Source: Homalodisca vitripennis (taxonomy: Eukaryota; Arthropoda; Insecta; Hemiptera; Cicadellidae). From it: a stretch of DNA of 64,000 bases. The notes below the pieces were generated by a model. That model made no database searches. It was not told the origin of the DNA and saw only the letters and a list, made by a program, of their open reading frames with translations. The stretch lies in the NCBI RefSeq assembly GCF_021130785.1, contig NW_025776784.1, forward strand, positions 110,088 through 174,087, given 5' to 3'. Position 1 is the first letter of the stretch, and the number at the start of each line of letters is the position of its first letter. Below are positions 22,216-35,010 of this stretch, piece by piece. The position numbers and the translations under genes were made by a program.

Positions 22216-25200
22216 TTCATAAACGCGTGTGTAACCACTTGCATAAAGAAAGAACAGGTTGTGCATAATCAGCATATTTCTAGGGAGAATTAGAAAAATA
22301 GCACTGATTTTGAATTTTGTTGAGACGTTACCATATATAGATTAAAGACATGAATTGCAACAAAACTAATGGTAAACTTATCTGAGGATGCGTTACGACA
22401 GAGCAAAACAGTCAGCTCCCAGCAATAGGCAGAAGAGTCTTACAGACTCCCTCTCGGAGGCAGGCTTATAAGAAATACGACAGTCAGGCACAATACACGT
22501 TAGAATGAAAGCCGAGGTTAAAGGTGGGAAAGGAATACACAGTGGAATACATAACTGAAATCTACATAATGGTAGTTATGTATTTTACTGTATTGTATGG
22601 TATATTATGTATTGTCTTCTAAATCGATTTCTGTTAACTATAACTGTGTAGCTTATAAGGTTAAATATCAAATGTTTATCATTGGAAAATTTTGACCATT
22701 TTGAATGTGACTTTAAAAGACGTTTAAATTTTTAAAATTACATTATGCCTTGTTGAGAATTTCTAAAACAGAGGAGATCCCTCTCGAAACTGATATTAAT
22801 ACAGGAGACACTTCTATTGACAGGTTTATGGACTTGTGGTACTTCAACTGTAAATACGAACCCCTAAAATCCAAGTGACGGAGGCAATAAAAAGACGATT
22901 CCACTACTCAAAGAACTCTCGGCGGTTCATTAGTAAACGTAGTAGCCGACAGTTTATTTGTGTATGCACAACACTTTATCTCAGTGAATTCTAAAGCTCA
23001 TTTGCCCTCTCTCATTTTACATTTTGCTTTATACAAATACATGGGGAGGAAGTTGGGTATTGTTTTCGGGCAGAAATCATTTAGTTAGTTTGTATGTACT
23101 CGTCCACATGGTGTATCATACCACCCGTGCGTTATACCAATATGTATTTTGCAGGCAAAAAGTTACACCTAAGTCTTAGTTTTAAAATATTTTTCCAAGT
23201 AAAATAACTATAAAGATGAATTTTTTATGTTTTCATCCATTTTTAGGTAGGTACAGATTGTTCCAAAAACCCAGGATAAACGATCCATTTCTCAAGCAAT
23301 ATGAAAATGGGTCAAGTTTTATATAAATTTAAAAGATCCTTTCTGTATATTATATTGAAAAGACGTTTTAAAACTATCCCTCTTCATTTCATGATGATTA
23401 GTAAAAATCTGTACAGATTTATTTTTTATGTTTTTTAGTAACGAACAGACTAATCCTAACATACACCATTATTTATATACATGGAGCTTTACACACGGTA
23501 TAATCAGGTATATGTTTTAGCAGGTGAACGGTTATAGCTAAATCTTTGTTTTAAAATATATATACCCCACTAAATTAACAATAAAGATTATTTTTTTAAA
23601 AATAATTTTATCATTTTTTAAGTAAAATATGCTCTATAAACCCTTTTAGAAGATGATAGGTAATTTTAAGTTTAAAAATTGATGACGTTGTGCATAATTG
23701 TAAAGTTTTGTTGTACAAAAGATAAAAATTTTATAACCTCCCTTTATTATAGAATTGTGGATACAAACGTGTAGAAATTTGTACTTTTATGTTATTCAGT
23801 AACGAACATATTAACTGTTGTATAAAAACATAAAATAAAAAGATTGTTAGTCATAAAAATGCTTTTAAACAATACCATAAACAAATATATAATGATATAT
23901 CTTAATCACTCCCAAAAAATATATTTTCTGACAAAATAAATCTCCCAAAATATAAAACTCTTAAATTACGTCAGGTCATTTTATACACTGTAAGAAAGAT
24001 ATTGAAAAACAAGTTTTGATTTTAAGCTTTTGTTCCATCACAAACGGTTTAAAATAGTCGTCGAAAAACCGAATTTGAAATAATATTAAATTGTTTAATA
24101 ATCTGTTCCTGTTATTATTGTTAAGTTGTGCCTTTTGACTATTTTCTATGTAATCTTATGATCTTTAAAACCTTTAAATTCTGGCAAAAAGAAAAATTTT
24201 ATTGTAACAGCAATGAACAATTTAGTATGATATACCTATATAACACTGTACCACACCGCATTCGGAGGGAAAAACTGTCGATAAAGTCACCAGTAAAATG
24301 CTGGACACAGATAAACGATGTGTTATACAGAGAAAGTTTCTCAAAGGATGTGATGTATTGGTCTAAAGCCAGCAATAAATCAGCCTTTTGTAGGTCACAT
24401 CATTCTACACAATGTCAATATATATATAAACAGTGTGTGGGCGCACAAGTATTGTGTAAGTTTAGTCAGTGAATATTTGTTATTAATACAGGTTATGAGT
24501 ACATCTATTCGGGTACTTTATTTATTTTTATATTCTTAATCGTTTAAATTTGTTTTATTGTAATAATTTTATTGATGCAAAATGACCCACTTACTGTTTA
24601 TATTCTTTCAAATGCATTTAGATATTGTTCATTTCAGCTACAGCAGTTTATAATGTAATTGCTCTACTAATGCAGGAAGCATAAAGAAAAATGTTCTCAA
24701 CTATTTTCACACCATCGAACATTTTCTCTAATAAATTAACTCAAATCTGTTACAATCGTATATCTAACGTTTACCCAACTAGACACAATGCAACCACTTA
24801 TAAATTTGAATGAATCAGGAAATCGTATCCAATTTACTCAAAAGAATTAATGGAATGAAATCCAAGGACCCACCTAAAGAATAAACTCAATATAATGGTC
24901 TGACACGAATAATGTAGAAGATGTGTTTGTATAAAAAGCGTATATTACTTTACAGAAATCTAAGTATAATTCCGTGTAGAATATATTGTCATATCCCTAA
25001 ATATAAATTATTCCTTTATTCGTAAACAATACTTTACTCATAACTCGCTTATTTGGACGAGAATTTCTTTGTTCGTTTCAGTCGTCTATAAATTTCTGAC
25101 GAACACTTGGAATATATAAGTTCTAGATCTTCAGAAGTTCGACTACTCAAACTAATCAGGGTGTACGAAGGTATGTCTCAGGAAGTATGAGTACTACTTG

Positions 25201-27211
25201 AATTAGGTAAGGATGAATACGGAGAAGTGACTACCAGCGTGAAGAATGTAATTTTCTGGAAGGCCACCTCTAAAATCCTGTTTATTTAAATTATAAAAAA
25301 ACGGCATATTCCAGCGGCTATCGTCCATGGTGGAACATGAAAACTCTTGCCCAATGTAAAAATCATTTCCTAAATAAAAATAGTTTTGTGAAAACTCCAG
25401 AAAGGTATTTGAAGGGAATAAACACCATAATAATGTTTCTTTAAACAGCTCGCACGGCATAATGAGGCAAGTATATACATGGAACTAAGAAGTCGTTAAT
25501 ATTACAAATAACTAATTAACATATAAATCTCCACTGTTGCACTCTCAATGTTAGGTGTACCTTGAATTTGAGAGCGGAATAAATTTTGTCTTAGTTTCGT
25601 GGTTGAAGAGATGCGGGTTTAATACATGGGCTTTAGCAGAAGTCCGAGTCGACCTTATCTTGAGAACCATTAATCGTGGTGAAGGTGGAGTAGTGTGGGG
25701 AGGAGTGACTCATTTGGAAAAAGCAAACAAATCAGGGCTAAGGTTTTGGTCATTCCTATCAATGTGATGATGCGCAAAAAATCCAACCTAAGATGGTAAA
25801 ATCGGTTTCTCGTTAGGAACTATCCTAGAGGTTAATTTTTGAACTTAAATTAATTAATTTTTTAGAGGGTCTTTTTATAAAAAATTCCTCAAAAAAGGAA
25901 ATATTTTGTTGGTTACATTACGGGGAAATTCAGAAAGCTAAACCTAAAAAAGAAATTTTGGGATGTTTTATCATAATACCCAAAATAAAAACACATATAA
26001 AACACAGATAACATTTGAAATTGTTGTGATTAGTCTATGTTGTATAATATAACTTCAAAAATCTGTATTTAATGATGGATTATGACTTTGAGAGATGACA
26101 ATAGCTAATGAAATATTATTTATGTAAAATTACATGCATATTTAGATATTATTTAAAGCAATAAATTTTGTGCTAAATAATGTTTTCTGGTCTTGATTAA
26201 TTTTAGGGTAGTAATAATTTAAAATGTAATATTTGTAATATGCTTGAAACTAAGGAATATCAAAGAATAATAAATACCGTACGGCAATTAATATAGCACC
26301 ATAAATACGTGTTTAAAAATGCTACTAACTTATATGAAGCAGGAAAAACATAAACCACAAACTCATGTTGGAAGGACAAAACAGTTAAAACAATTTCGCT
26401 CTCGGTTTATGGCCAGGGTCATGTTGGCCGCTGCTTTGTTTCAATATTCAGCCCTTCACCAAGTACAAAGTGGCTTTATCTGGACACGATCCCCGCTTGT
26501 GTTTGGTTAATCTGCTCGCAAGTCATCAACAAGAGATCATCTCTAAGCTAAAACTTTGGCAAAATCGATATATGTTTGTACTCTTCATCCCTAAGATCCA
26601 ATTGGTATTGTGTTTAGTGCGAAGAATCATATTCTCTCTATATCTCATACCAATAACTTTTTGAGTATTTGTTTTTGAGAACTATCTAATCGAGTTTAAT
26701 CCCTCTAAATTAATCTCTTCGAGTTAACAAGTTTTATAAGCTTAGCTAATGCTACATTGTTACATTGGCACTAACATTATTTAACGTAGGTTATTGTGTT
26801 GATCCGTTAAAACCTTCAACCAAGTATTCACAAAATATAAATCTCAACAAATCGATAAGAGGTAAAATCTGAATTTTTGCAATCCTAGCTTATACTAACG
26901 TATCAGTTTTTTTTAAAATGAAAATTTATCAATTTGAAGATTTAATAAACATACATCTTTCGTAAAAACTTCAGGCACTCTGCATTACCTGTACTGTGAT
27001 ATATGAAAATAGAATTTGAAGATCACCGATAGGGCTAGAAAAAACATAATATGAGAACATATTTAAGTGACAGGTGTCAAGCTATCAACTACTACGAGTA
27101 CAAATATCTGGAGTAGGGAATCTAATGGTTTGAACCAAATATTGTTTAGTAAATTCAGTATCATAATTTTAAGTGACGACATAGCTGGAAACTTTAATGG
27201 CCATTTTGGTT
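22216..27211. other. Five kilobases without a recognisable gene
   Basis: AT-rich throughout. Open frames of up to 114 residues (24128-24472) are AT-driven and show no domain or credible splice borders. No tandem array or element ends were recognised. Confidence 0.5.
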
Positions 27212-27565
27212 GAACATTAGCGAAGTCAATGATTCAAGGAAAAACTGTATTTCTGTCTCTGTCTACCTGTCCGCAATGATATCGCATGATATTTCGCATG
27301 AAGCTTCATTTATATATGAGGAACATCGATGATGCTGAAAATCACTCCATGGGATTTGGTTGAGCATTAGAGCGTATTTGTTTGATGAGTAATCATGATG
27401 GCAACTAGAAAATCACAGAATAAATAAATGTGTAAACAAGCTGGGAACAATCATTTGAAATATTAACCTGTAATACGAGTAACGTATGTATACTTAAGAT
27501 TTTGCACGCAGCTGCAGCGATGCTTGTCACGTGACCCATGATGTATCACTTTAACGGGAGTCATC
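27212..27565 (+). repeat. Interspersed family A copy
   Basis: Starts GGTTGAACATTAGCGAAGTC, with CCGCAATGATATCGCATG, GCATGAAGCTTCATTTATA, CACTCCATGGGATTTGGTTG and an altered 3' block GTCACGTGACCCATGATGTA. The GTCACGTGAC here arises by mutation of the family hairpin, so it is not independent evidence for an E-box. Confidence 0.85.
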
Positions 27566-28140
27566 ATCTAACATTTATTTGACATGTAGATAGTTATCGA
27601 ACTAGTTGGGAACTCAGAAACACGAAACAAAAAAATAAATTGTTAATCTAATTATCAAATTTAATTATTTTTTACCCTCCCTGTAAAAATGCCATCGAAA
27701 TTTAAATACGAGCTATTTTGTTTACTCATGGAATATCTGTTCCTAGGCTGCCAGAAGGTAATATACTGATGACAGTGATATCGTTAGACTAAAGTGTTAA
27801 ATATATTGAATAGTTTTGTAAAACATTTGAAATCGGGAAATGTATGCACATAAGTGTATTGAAATCATTAAATAAAAATGTAAACGATCGCTTGAGGTAT
27901 ATTAGGTAAACAGAAAATGTATGAGGTTAAACACACATTGAAATTGGACTTGGGAGTTCAGTATTTTCAATGTATTTTTTTCTAACTTTTACAACCACAA
28001 GCGACTTAACTGACTAAATACTGACCAAACACTCAGTCATTTTATGTTGATGCCTCAACTTGTGTAAAAGAGGAGGAAGTAGGTGGCGTGATACGCTCTC
28101 CTGGAGTGTTCAGGTCAACTGACGTGAATGGCTCGGCGAC

Positions 28141-28332
28141 TTGAGTTTTGGATTACGTTATATGCTTCTGTTGCAGTCATTTCATTCTTTCTTTCATAAA
28201 AAATTATTCTACAGCTGTGTTTTGAAATGTTTCAAAGCTCGATTAAAAGATCTTTCAGTGTCGACTACGTTTTATTCCGTTGATGAGTTCATGAAACTCA
28301 CTGGGAGCGATAATGTTTTTCGTGAACTCTGA
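28141..28332 (+). pseudogene. Possible LINE reverse transcriptase C-terminus
   Basis: A frame ending FREL* at 28332 contains LKCFKARLKDLSV and then TTFYSVDEFMKL. The pattern FK-x-x-LK ... FYSVDEF is common at the extreme C-terminus of non-LTR retrotransposon ORF2 proteins. No upstream RT motifs were found, so this is a 5'-truncated fragment at best. Confidence 0.35.
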
Positions 28333-29564
28333 TGTCAGAAAGAATGAAATATTTAATGTGGACGTGTATAAAAAAGAGTGGTTCTAATTAATTTAACGTG
28401 TAAAAATGTTATGTATTATTCTTAATACAATTGTACATACTAGTTTTATATATAATCATTTCTACGAATCGATCAATGCACTAGCGTTGCTCTTATTGTA
28501 TGGCCTTTATCTTGCTGGACCATAAGGGAAACGTATTTAAAGAATGTGGCATGACACTTCTTTTACAATTAGTATAAATTTTTAATACAAACTTTTGGAG
28601 AATAAAGGCATGCATAAAGTATTGGCCATAATTGTGAAAATGTATACCTTGCCGCACTATAAATATAAATAAAAGATATTTATTTCTTAAACCTTATGCT
28701 TTGTGATAAGAATCTGACGTATACGGAGCTTCTCGAAATACTACATTCTAGACAAATGGATTAGAATTCATGGATTTTAAGACATTAGTGTATTTAACGA
28801 CTCGATGTCATCAATATTCTAAATGGAATTAATCATATGCCTTGTCAGTATTATGAATATATTATCCTGACATCAGATATCGCGTCTATTTTTTTCAATG
28901 TTGAGATTTATTTGGTAAATCTTCCCTACACAGGATTATAAACAACAGGTTAACTTCACAATTCTATAAATGAATACCTTAAGGTGTTGTATTGAAACAG
29001 GTTGTTATTGGGGGTCGAAATAATAAATTAATGTGCACACAACAATTCGATGACTGAAATAAACTCTCATCAACAATTCGGAAGCCATGTTAAGTGAAGA
29101 AAAAGCAGTTTAAAATTAAGATTATATGCTGGAAGTCGTTTTCAGCGGATGTAATAGAAAATTTAAAGGTCTGGGATGACTTCCACTTGCTGCTGCCAAG
29201 ATCTCTTGAATGATTGACGCTGGTGCTCAGAAGTGAGGTTAGCCATTCACATAGACTACGTCACAGTTAACCGAGGCATTTTACTGCCACAGTCTTGAAT
29301 CTTTAATGAACTATTAAAACATCCAGTAATGTTTGCTAATAAACATTGTATTTTTTCTTTAAATTATTGTTAGACTTAAATACATTATTCTGTGTTTGCA
29401 AGTATGTTTTTGAAAACACTGTTAAACTCAAATTAGGAAACATGAAAAAGTTGAAAATATCTCTTTTGAGATACTTGGAGAAAGCGAGATTTCCATTGCT
29501 GGTTATAATCTTTAAATTTGTAATAATACGATATTTCAGGACATTTGTAATCTTCAATGATATA

Positions 29565-29625
29565 AGATCACTACGTTTCGAGATCTGCAATCTGATATCT
29601 TCCTCAGGTAACTAACCGCTATTAA
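29565..29625 (-). repeat. Family B motif, reverse orientation
   Basis: On the minus strand: TTACCTGAGGAAGATATCAG, ATTGCAGATCTCGAAACGTA, then GTGATC. It closely matches the + strand copy at about 53838, ACCTGAAGAAAAGAAATAAG then ATTGCAGAGCTCGAAATGTA. Confidence 0.6.
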
Positions 29626-29714
29626 TATGTGTTACGTTAGTATCTCGAAACGTATTGATACTTTTTTGTATCACTGATCGATGGGAAATATTCGGAAATA
29701 TCTTATTTATTTCT

Positions 29715-30170
29715 GAATCATTCCCTCAAACATTATTCTTTATGTCTCTATCAGTCTAGTGACGCTCCTGCCAGATTTAACCATAACAATTCGGTCACAC
29801 ATTGTTCTTCATGCCACTAACAAAGTCTAGTCACGCTCGAGTCCCATGATCACGGCCATCGTCTGCCAGATTTAAGCGTAATCCCGTAATCATTCGCTCA
29901 AACATTATTCTTCATGTAACTATCAAAGTCTAGTCACGCTCGAGTTCCATGATCACGGCCATCGTCTGCCAGATTTAAGCGTAATCCCGTAATCATTCGC
30001 TCAAACATTATTCTTCATGTCACTAACAAAGTCTAGTCACGCTCGAGTCCCATGATCACGGCCATCGTCTGCCAGATGTAACCATAATCATTCGCTCAAA
30101 CATTATTCTTCATGTCACTATCAAAGTCTAGTCACGCTCGAGTCCCATAATCACGGCAATCGTCTGCCAT
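29715..30170. repeat. About 103-bp tandem repeat, 4 good copies plus one degraded
   Basis: GTCTAGTCACGCTCGAG occurs at 29825, 29928, 30031 and 30126. The first three spacings of the array are 103, 103 and 95. Each unit continues CATGATCACGGCCATCGTCT and ends CATTCGCTCAAACATTATTC. A degraded unit precedes at about 29715-29800. Confidence 0.93.
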
Positions 30171-31833
30171 AACCAACAATTGATGCAAACCAAATCCCTG
30201 CTTTCATTATTTTATTGAAGCTGGAGCAGAATTCCACGTAAAGTTACGACATTTAATTTATTGGTTGCAGATTTGTTCTATTATTGAGAAATTGCAGCAT
30301 ACACAAACAAATCTGGATGTTTCTTGCATCATTCTTCAACGGCAATTCATCCAAAAAATATTTTGGGAATCTATGAACAGAGAATATCGAAAATATATGA
30401 ATATACTGTACAGTAACGAAAACTTACTGTGTAAAGTAAAGTAACAGTGTATGATTATGGCAGTTATTCATATTATACAGGGTGCCCAAAAATTACCATA
30501 TCAAACTTCATCGTCTTATTTGATAGGTCAAAGTAAGTTAAAAAACGTCTTACATTGTCCTTGTTTAATTTACCTTCTGCCTGTCTCTTTAATTTTAGAA
30601 AAATATAATATCTTTCAGGTATTTAATAATGGTGTAACATTTAAAACGTTTAGTTCAATTAAGATCTGTTTTGGACGAACATTTTAAAACGATGTTGATT
30701 TTGCTATGAAAAATAGTAATGGAGTAGTAAACGGAAGATCAAGCTAGTTTACTTTTTTCTTGTTCCCAAATAAATTTTAGGGAGAAACCTTCGGGAAGAA
30801 CATCGTATTTTGAATATTTCCTTGATTATGTATGTTTGATTTTATGGTTTTTTGTTAATGAAACTACTCCCATCTTAGTCTGAATGGTCATGTATTCTAA
30901 CATGTGTAACGTAAATAATAAATAAAGCAGTTCTTATGTTTTTTTCCCGTTTCGGGTTGTCACCAGACCCTGAAGAAACGCCACTTACCGACAAGCAATC
31001 CGTCAACACAGGGAGCCCCGCGGGAAATCAGCCGAGAAACGAGTTGAGTCTAAATCAAATATCTTTTTACTTTTATCTTGTTCACTCGATTGGTTTAACG
31101 CATTTCATAAGCCCTCATTCAGTGCTATAAACATTAAACGTAACGGTTATGCTTGTCATTTTCCATGGTAACATGTGTACCCAACAGTTTCGATAGAGAA
31201 TCTCTGATTTGTGGAAATTAATGATTAAGCTCTTAGCATTCAATCAGTGGTATCAGTCAGTTGCCTGCGATTAGGGAAAGTGCAATTTTAAATAATTATA
31301 ACTATAAATCCACTACTAACTACGATTACTATTGCACTAATTTCCATTATAAAAACTGCACCTTAAGCTTGCTTATTTAAAAATTTTGTTTTAATCGAAT
31401 CAAAAGTTTCCGAGTTGTGAATTTGAAAATTCATAACTGAAAGATGCAGTTTGGTTGAAAAGGACCTAACAACTTGTAGGTCCTTTATTTGTTATCGTCA
31501 TAAAAACTAATAGTTACGGTTCACAAATAATTGGGTTCATATGTATGAACGCAAAAATAAATTAGCTAAATTTTAATCTAATTCCCGTTATTGTAGACCT
31601 ACTGTTTAGTTTGTGATTAAACTCCAAACTCGGGAATCTAAAACCTTTTCAACGAAGTATATGCAGGGATTTAACAATACAATTATATTATAAAGATAAT
31701 TATAGTATAAAGAATGTAATATTTCTTTGTGACTAGGATATAAAACGACATTTTTATATGGCCAGCAATGTGTAGGGTAATGATATTTCCTGATTACCAT
31801 ACTAGGTTGATACTATTTTCGGCCATTGCTTTG
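30171..31833. other. Non-coding; a few repeat-like borders
   Basis: ACAGGGTGCCCAAAAATTAC at about 30477 looks like a DNA-transposon terminus, but no partner was found. GGAGTAGTAAACGGAA at about 30720 recurs at about 36349. The frame at 30936-31130 is Pro/Ser rich for its first 40 residues but unassigned. Confidence 0.4.
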
Positions 31834-31969
31834 ATTGAAGGAAATAATTTATAATTTATAAAAGTATGTAAAAAGTTTCCGCTTTAAAAAGATGCAATTG
31901 TATCTGATTAAAACACCAAGTAATTCTCTATATACACTATAATACTTACCCAGGTGGTTCGAAACAGAA
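31834..31969. repeat. Left copy of 131-136-bp direct repeat bracketing a LINE fragment
   Basis: Begins ATTGAAGGAAATAATTT and ends CAGGTGGTTCGAAACAGAA. Close to identical to 32361-32491, with scattered substitutions and small indels near the start. Confidence 0.9.
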
Positions 31970-32360
31970 ACCCCTCCCACTTCCATTTTGAAAGTGGTGT
32001 GGTTCTTGAAAGCCAATCAAGAAATCAGCCGACTCAGCGAGGAGCTGACAAAACTGAGAACGGACATGGGGAAGATGGAGGTGGCGCACGCGGAACGGGT
32101 GTATGACTTGGAGCAGTACACCCGGCGGAGCAACGTCCGTGTCTGCGGTGTACGCGAGGACCAGGGGGAGAACACCGACGCCCTGGTCGTGAAGCTCTGC
32201 CAGGAGAAGCTGGGGCTGGAGCTGACGGAGGCGGCAATCAGCCGCTCCCACAGGGTTGGAAGACCTCAACCTCCACCGGCTGACGGCAGAACCAGGCCTC
32301 GGGCAATAATCGTCCGCTTCGTGAGTCACCGGGACCGCCGAGCGGTCTACGCCGCCAAGA
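31970..32360 (+). pseudogene. Non-LTR retrotransposon ORF1 fragment (coiled coil plus RRM-like)
   Basis: A GC-rich open frame, very unlike its AT-rich surroundings, runs from about 31970 to the stop at 32363. It has an N-terminal heptad-like stretch (ISRLSEELTKLRTDMGKM), then the linker LEQYTRRSNVRVCGV and a segment ending AIIVRFVSHRDRRAVYAAK. The order coiled coil, RRSN-x-R, SHRVGR, RP-x-x-I-x-V-x-F is that of ORF1 proteins of L1/CR1-like LINEs, which bind the element RNA. No ATG opens the frame and it ends exactly where the flanking direct repeat begins. It is a fragment of a once larger protein, possibly recently inserted, as the frame is unbroken. Confidence 0.75.
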
Positions 32361-32491
32361 ATTGAAGGAAACAATATTGATAAATGTATGTAAAGAGTTT
32401 CCGCTTCAATCAGATGCAATTTTATCTGATTAAAACACCAAGTAACTCTCTATACACACTATAATACTTCCCCAGGTGGTTCGAAACAGAA
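32361..32491. repeat. Right copy of the direct repeat bracketing the LINE fragment
   Basis: Begins ATTGAAGGAAACAATATTG and ends CAGGTGGTTCGAAACAGAA. It shares GTTTCCGCTT, ATCTGATTAAAACACCAAGT and CTATAATACTT with the left copy. Confidence 0.9.
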
Positions 32492-32896
32492 CGATAAAGT
32501 AAAATTTAACTCCTGAGACCGACACTGCTTGCAATTCAGTGAGCCTTCCATAACTGAACATAACTTGACCTTGGAAACTGCTTGGTGGGAAATATACGAG
32601 TACATACCTGTAGATAATTAGTTTGATCGAATTTTACATAATGTGCGCGGTGGATGCTTCTTGCTTAAAACATAGACAGTATAATGTTGCAATAGCAGAA
32701 CACATATTTTAGCTACACCTTTTAGAATGTTCACGGAACAAAGTAATAATAAAAGATTAAGGCCATTACCCATATTATCTATTTCATAATACAATTACAT
32801 AATTTCCCCTCCAAATATCATTAGAAGTATACACAATTCAAACAATAATACAAAAATCCTGAGTCAGAGTATTGACGCATGAATGATTTCCGGTTA

Positions 32897-32948
32897 GGAG
32901 CTTGTAACGGGCAAAATGTTTTGGGGGGGGGGGGGGTGAACAAGCTCC
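32897..32948. repeat. Hairpin with 14-G loop
   Basis: GGAGCTTGT (32897-32905) and its exact complement ACAAGCTCC (32940-32948) enclose a loop containing 14 consecutive G (32923-32936). It could extrude as a cruciform or seed G-quadruplex formation. Confidence 0.7.
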
Positions 32949-33164
32949 AATAATAGGCAGGGACCAGGCAGACATCAGCAGGAAGGTCCACCAAGCGGCT
33001 TGATCAATGTGCTCGTGGTTAAAAATTGGAATTTCATGATACAACAATTTTGCATATATATCTTAAGTTTGATTTCATCACAGAGCTTAAAGTTCAGTGA
33101 CAAAGAATATAAATTATTTACCTTTATGTTACCAATTCTTTTACGTGGCAAAATCTTTTTACTA

Positions 33165-33525
33165 TAGTTCTATCTCTATGCCCGCAGAATATTCTGAGAA
33201 CTAACTGACTTACAGACCTAAAACTCTGGATTGAGCATAATTCTTATACAGGAAAAATCGAGTTCAACGATGATGGATGTCGCTCCATGGGATTTGGCTG
33301 AGCATTAGTAAATATTTTTAATTTGGTATTAGGGGTAATTATTACAGCACCGAGATGGTCACACGTAAATAAATTTGTAAACAACCTGAGCACAAGCATG
33401 CCATATTTTAAAATGTGACGTAGTAAGACGTGTAATGAAATGAGTTATAGACGTGTAATTTAGCATACAAACTAATCGCAGCCTATTACGCAACACGTGG
33501 CGTGGTGTGACCCTATCTTGTTAAT
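33165..33525 (+). repeat. Interspersed family A copy
   Basis: CTCTATGCCCGCAGAATATT, GATGATGGATGTCGCTCCAT, GGGATTTGGCTGAGCATTAG and the 3' block TTACGCAACACGTGGCGTGG then TGTGACCCTATCTTGTT. Confidence 0.85.
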
Positions 33526-33830
33526 TATTGAATTAGTATTAACAGCACTAGTCGTTACAGTTTTTATATAGGTCTTCAAATGGTTGAATGAAAGTAAAAC
33601 TAAAAAAAAACATAACTATTCACAAACAGAATAATTTCATGCAGAAGAATATTCAAAGAAAGGAATAACTAACAGAAATTCTCAAAATAACGATCACAAA
33701 GAACGTTTTAGCTGAATGCAGATCACAAAGTGAATGCATTCATCGCTGAATTAATTTTGAACTTAATGAAAGTGCATCTATTGAATATAATGAGCCTTAC
33801 CTTTGTGAGTTTTAAATTAAATTATTCACC

Positions 33831-33983
33831 CTAGACGCCGTGTGACGTCTTTGTCACTGCATTTCCTGACATAAAGCGGATCTCTTGGGAATTCATTGCG
33901 CCTTTTGTAGCCCAAGTATCTCTCATGCCACCCTGCACCTCCTGCCACTGCTTCAACCACATTTTAAATGCATAACTACTCCA
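33831..33983 (-). CDS. Candidate terminal exon, unknown protein
   Basis: On the minus strand, after GTGGAAGCTTTCAG, a phase 0 segment of 50 codons plus TAG reads WSSYAFKMWLKQWQEVQGGM, then RDTWATKGAMNSQE and ends TKTSHGV. It is GC-richer than its surroundings, with four tryptophans. The acceptor is plausible but its pyrimidine tract is weak. The family is unknown; a transposon origin cannot be excluded. Confidence 0.3.
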   Translation of the reverse strand, partial: WSSYAFKMWLKQWQEVQGGMRDTWATKGAMNSQEIRFMSGNAVTKTSHGV

Positions 33984-34617
33984 CTGAAAGCTTCCACAGT
34001 TTTATACTCACTTATATCCAAGTACAAGACACCATTATGTTTTACGTCCAACCAGTGAAGTATGTTCTGACTTTCTTCTCTTTTAAAAGACTTTCATCCT
34101 GTATTTTTAAGGACGCGCAATCGTGTTTAGGTCAATTTTTTTGAATTGAAAAGTATTTTACAAACGGCCCAGACACCATCCTGAGGGCAAAAATGGAATT
34201 AAAAAATGTCCATCTTGTAGTTAGTCCTATTGAAAATCGGCTAAATATAGGATATTAAATATATTTTTCTTATCTAAATGATGGTTCACGAATATGAACA
34301 TATGAGGAATGACTTTTTTTTAATGAAATATGTAAATTTATTTTCGTAGAAAAGAAAATGTTTATATTAAATTTTTATGTTTAACTTTTTTCTGGAGATT
34401 TGATACAAAACTGCCTGAAGTTTCTGCTTCAATTTACTCTTATGTCTTGTAAAGTGATATAAAACGACATATTTTTCATGTATTTATAGAAAAAGTTGTT
34501 AAAAATTCTTTTGTTTAATGTTATAGAGAAGTAACTGCAATAATAAAAAAAAACAAAAAGGCAATAAAATATTAATTGCACTATCTTCCTCTTTTTCGTT
34601 TTATCTTTGATTATTTT

Positions 34618-35010
34618 AGTTTTTTTGGCTGAGCGTAAGTTATTTTTTCTGGAGGGGCTAGCAATACTTAATTTCAGCCTGTCTGTCCGTCCGCACGATA
34701 TCTTGAAAAGGAACTAACTTATAGACTTGAAATTTGGCATGAAGCTTCAAGTTTATATAGACAACATGACTTTGAATAATGCGAATGTCATTCAATGAGA
34801 TTTAACGGTAGTTAGAGAAATTTTTACATCGGTCTTATGGGTAAGCACAATGCCAATAAAGGTTGTACAAATTTTTTAATGATGGCAATCATATGAAGTT
34901 TGACACGTGATATAGTAACGCATATAGCCTAATTGAAATCAGCTATGAATTTGAAATATTGCATGCAATCACATCGAAGCCTGTTATGCGACACGTGGTT
35001 TAGAGTAGCT
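34618..35010 (+). repeat. Interspersed family A copy
   Basis: Starts GGCTGAGCGTAAGTTATTTT; GTCTGTCCGTCCGCACGATA, TTGGCATGAAGCTTCAAG, GTCTTATGGGTAAGCACAAT and the 3' block TTATGCGACACGTGGTTTAG are recognisable. Confidence 0.85.

Noticed and set aside
24128..24472. 114-residue ORF, the longest in its region
   Set aside because: AT-driven composition and no recognisable domain or splice borders.
27526..27535. Third GTCACGTGAC palindrome
   Set aside because: It lies in the 3' hairpin of a family A copy and is explained by mutation of that hairpin, so it is not grouped with the paired module motifs.
30477..30790. ACAGGGTGCCCAAAAATT as a transposon left end
   Set aside because: No matching inverted end was found within the next kilobase.
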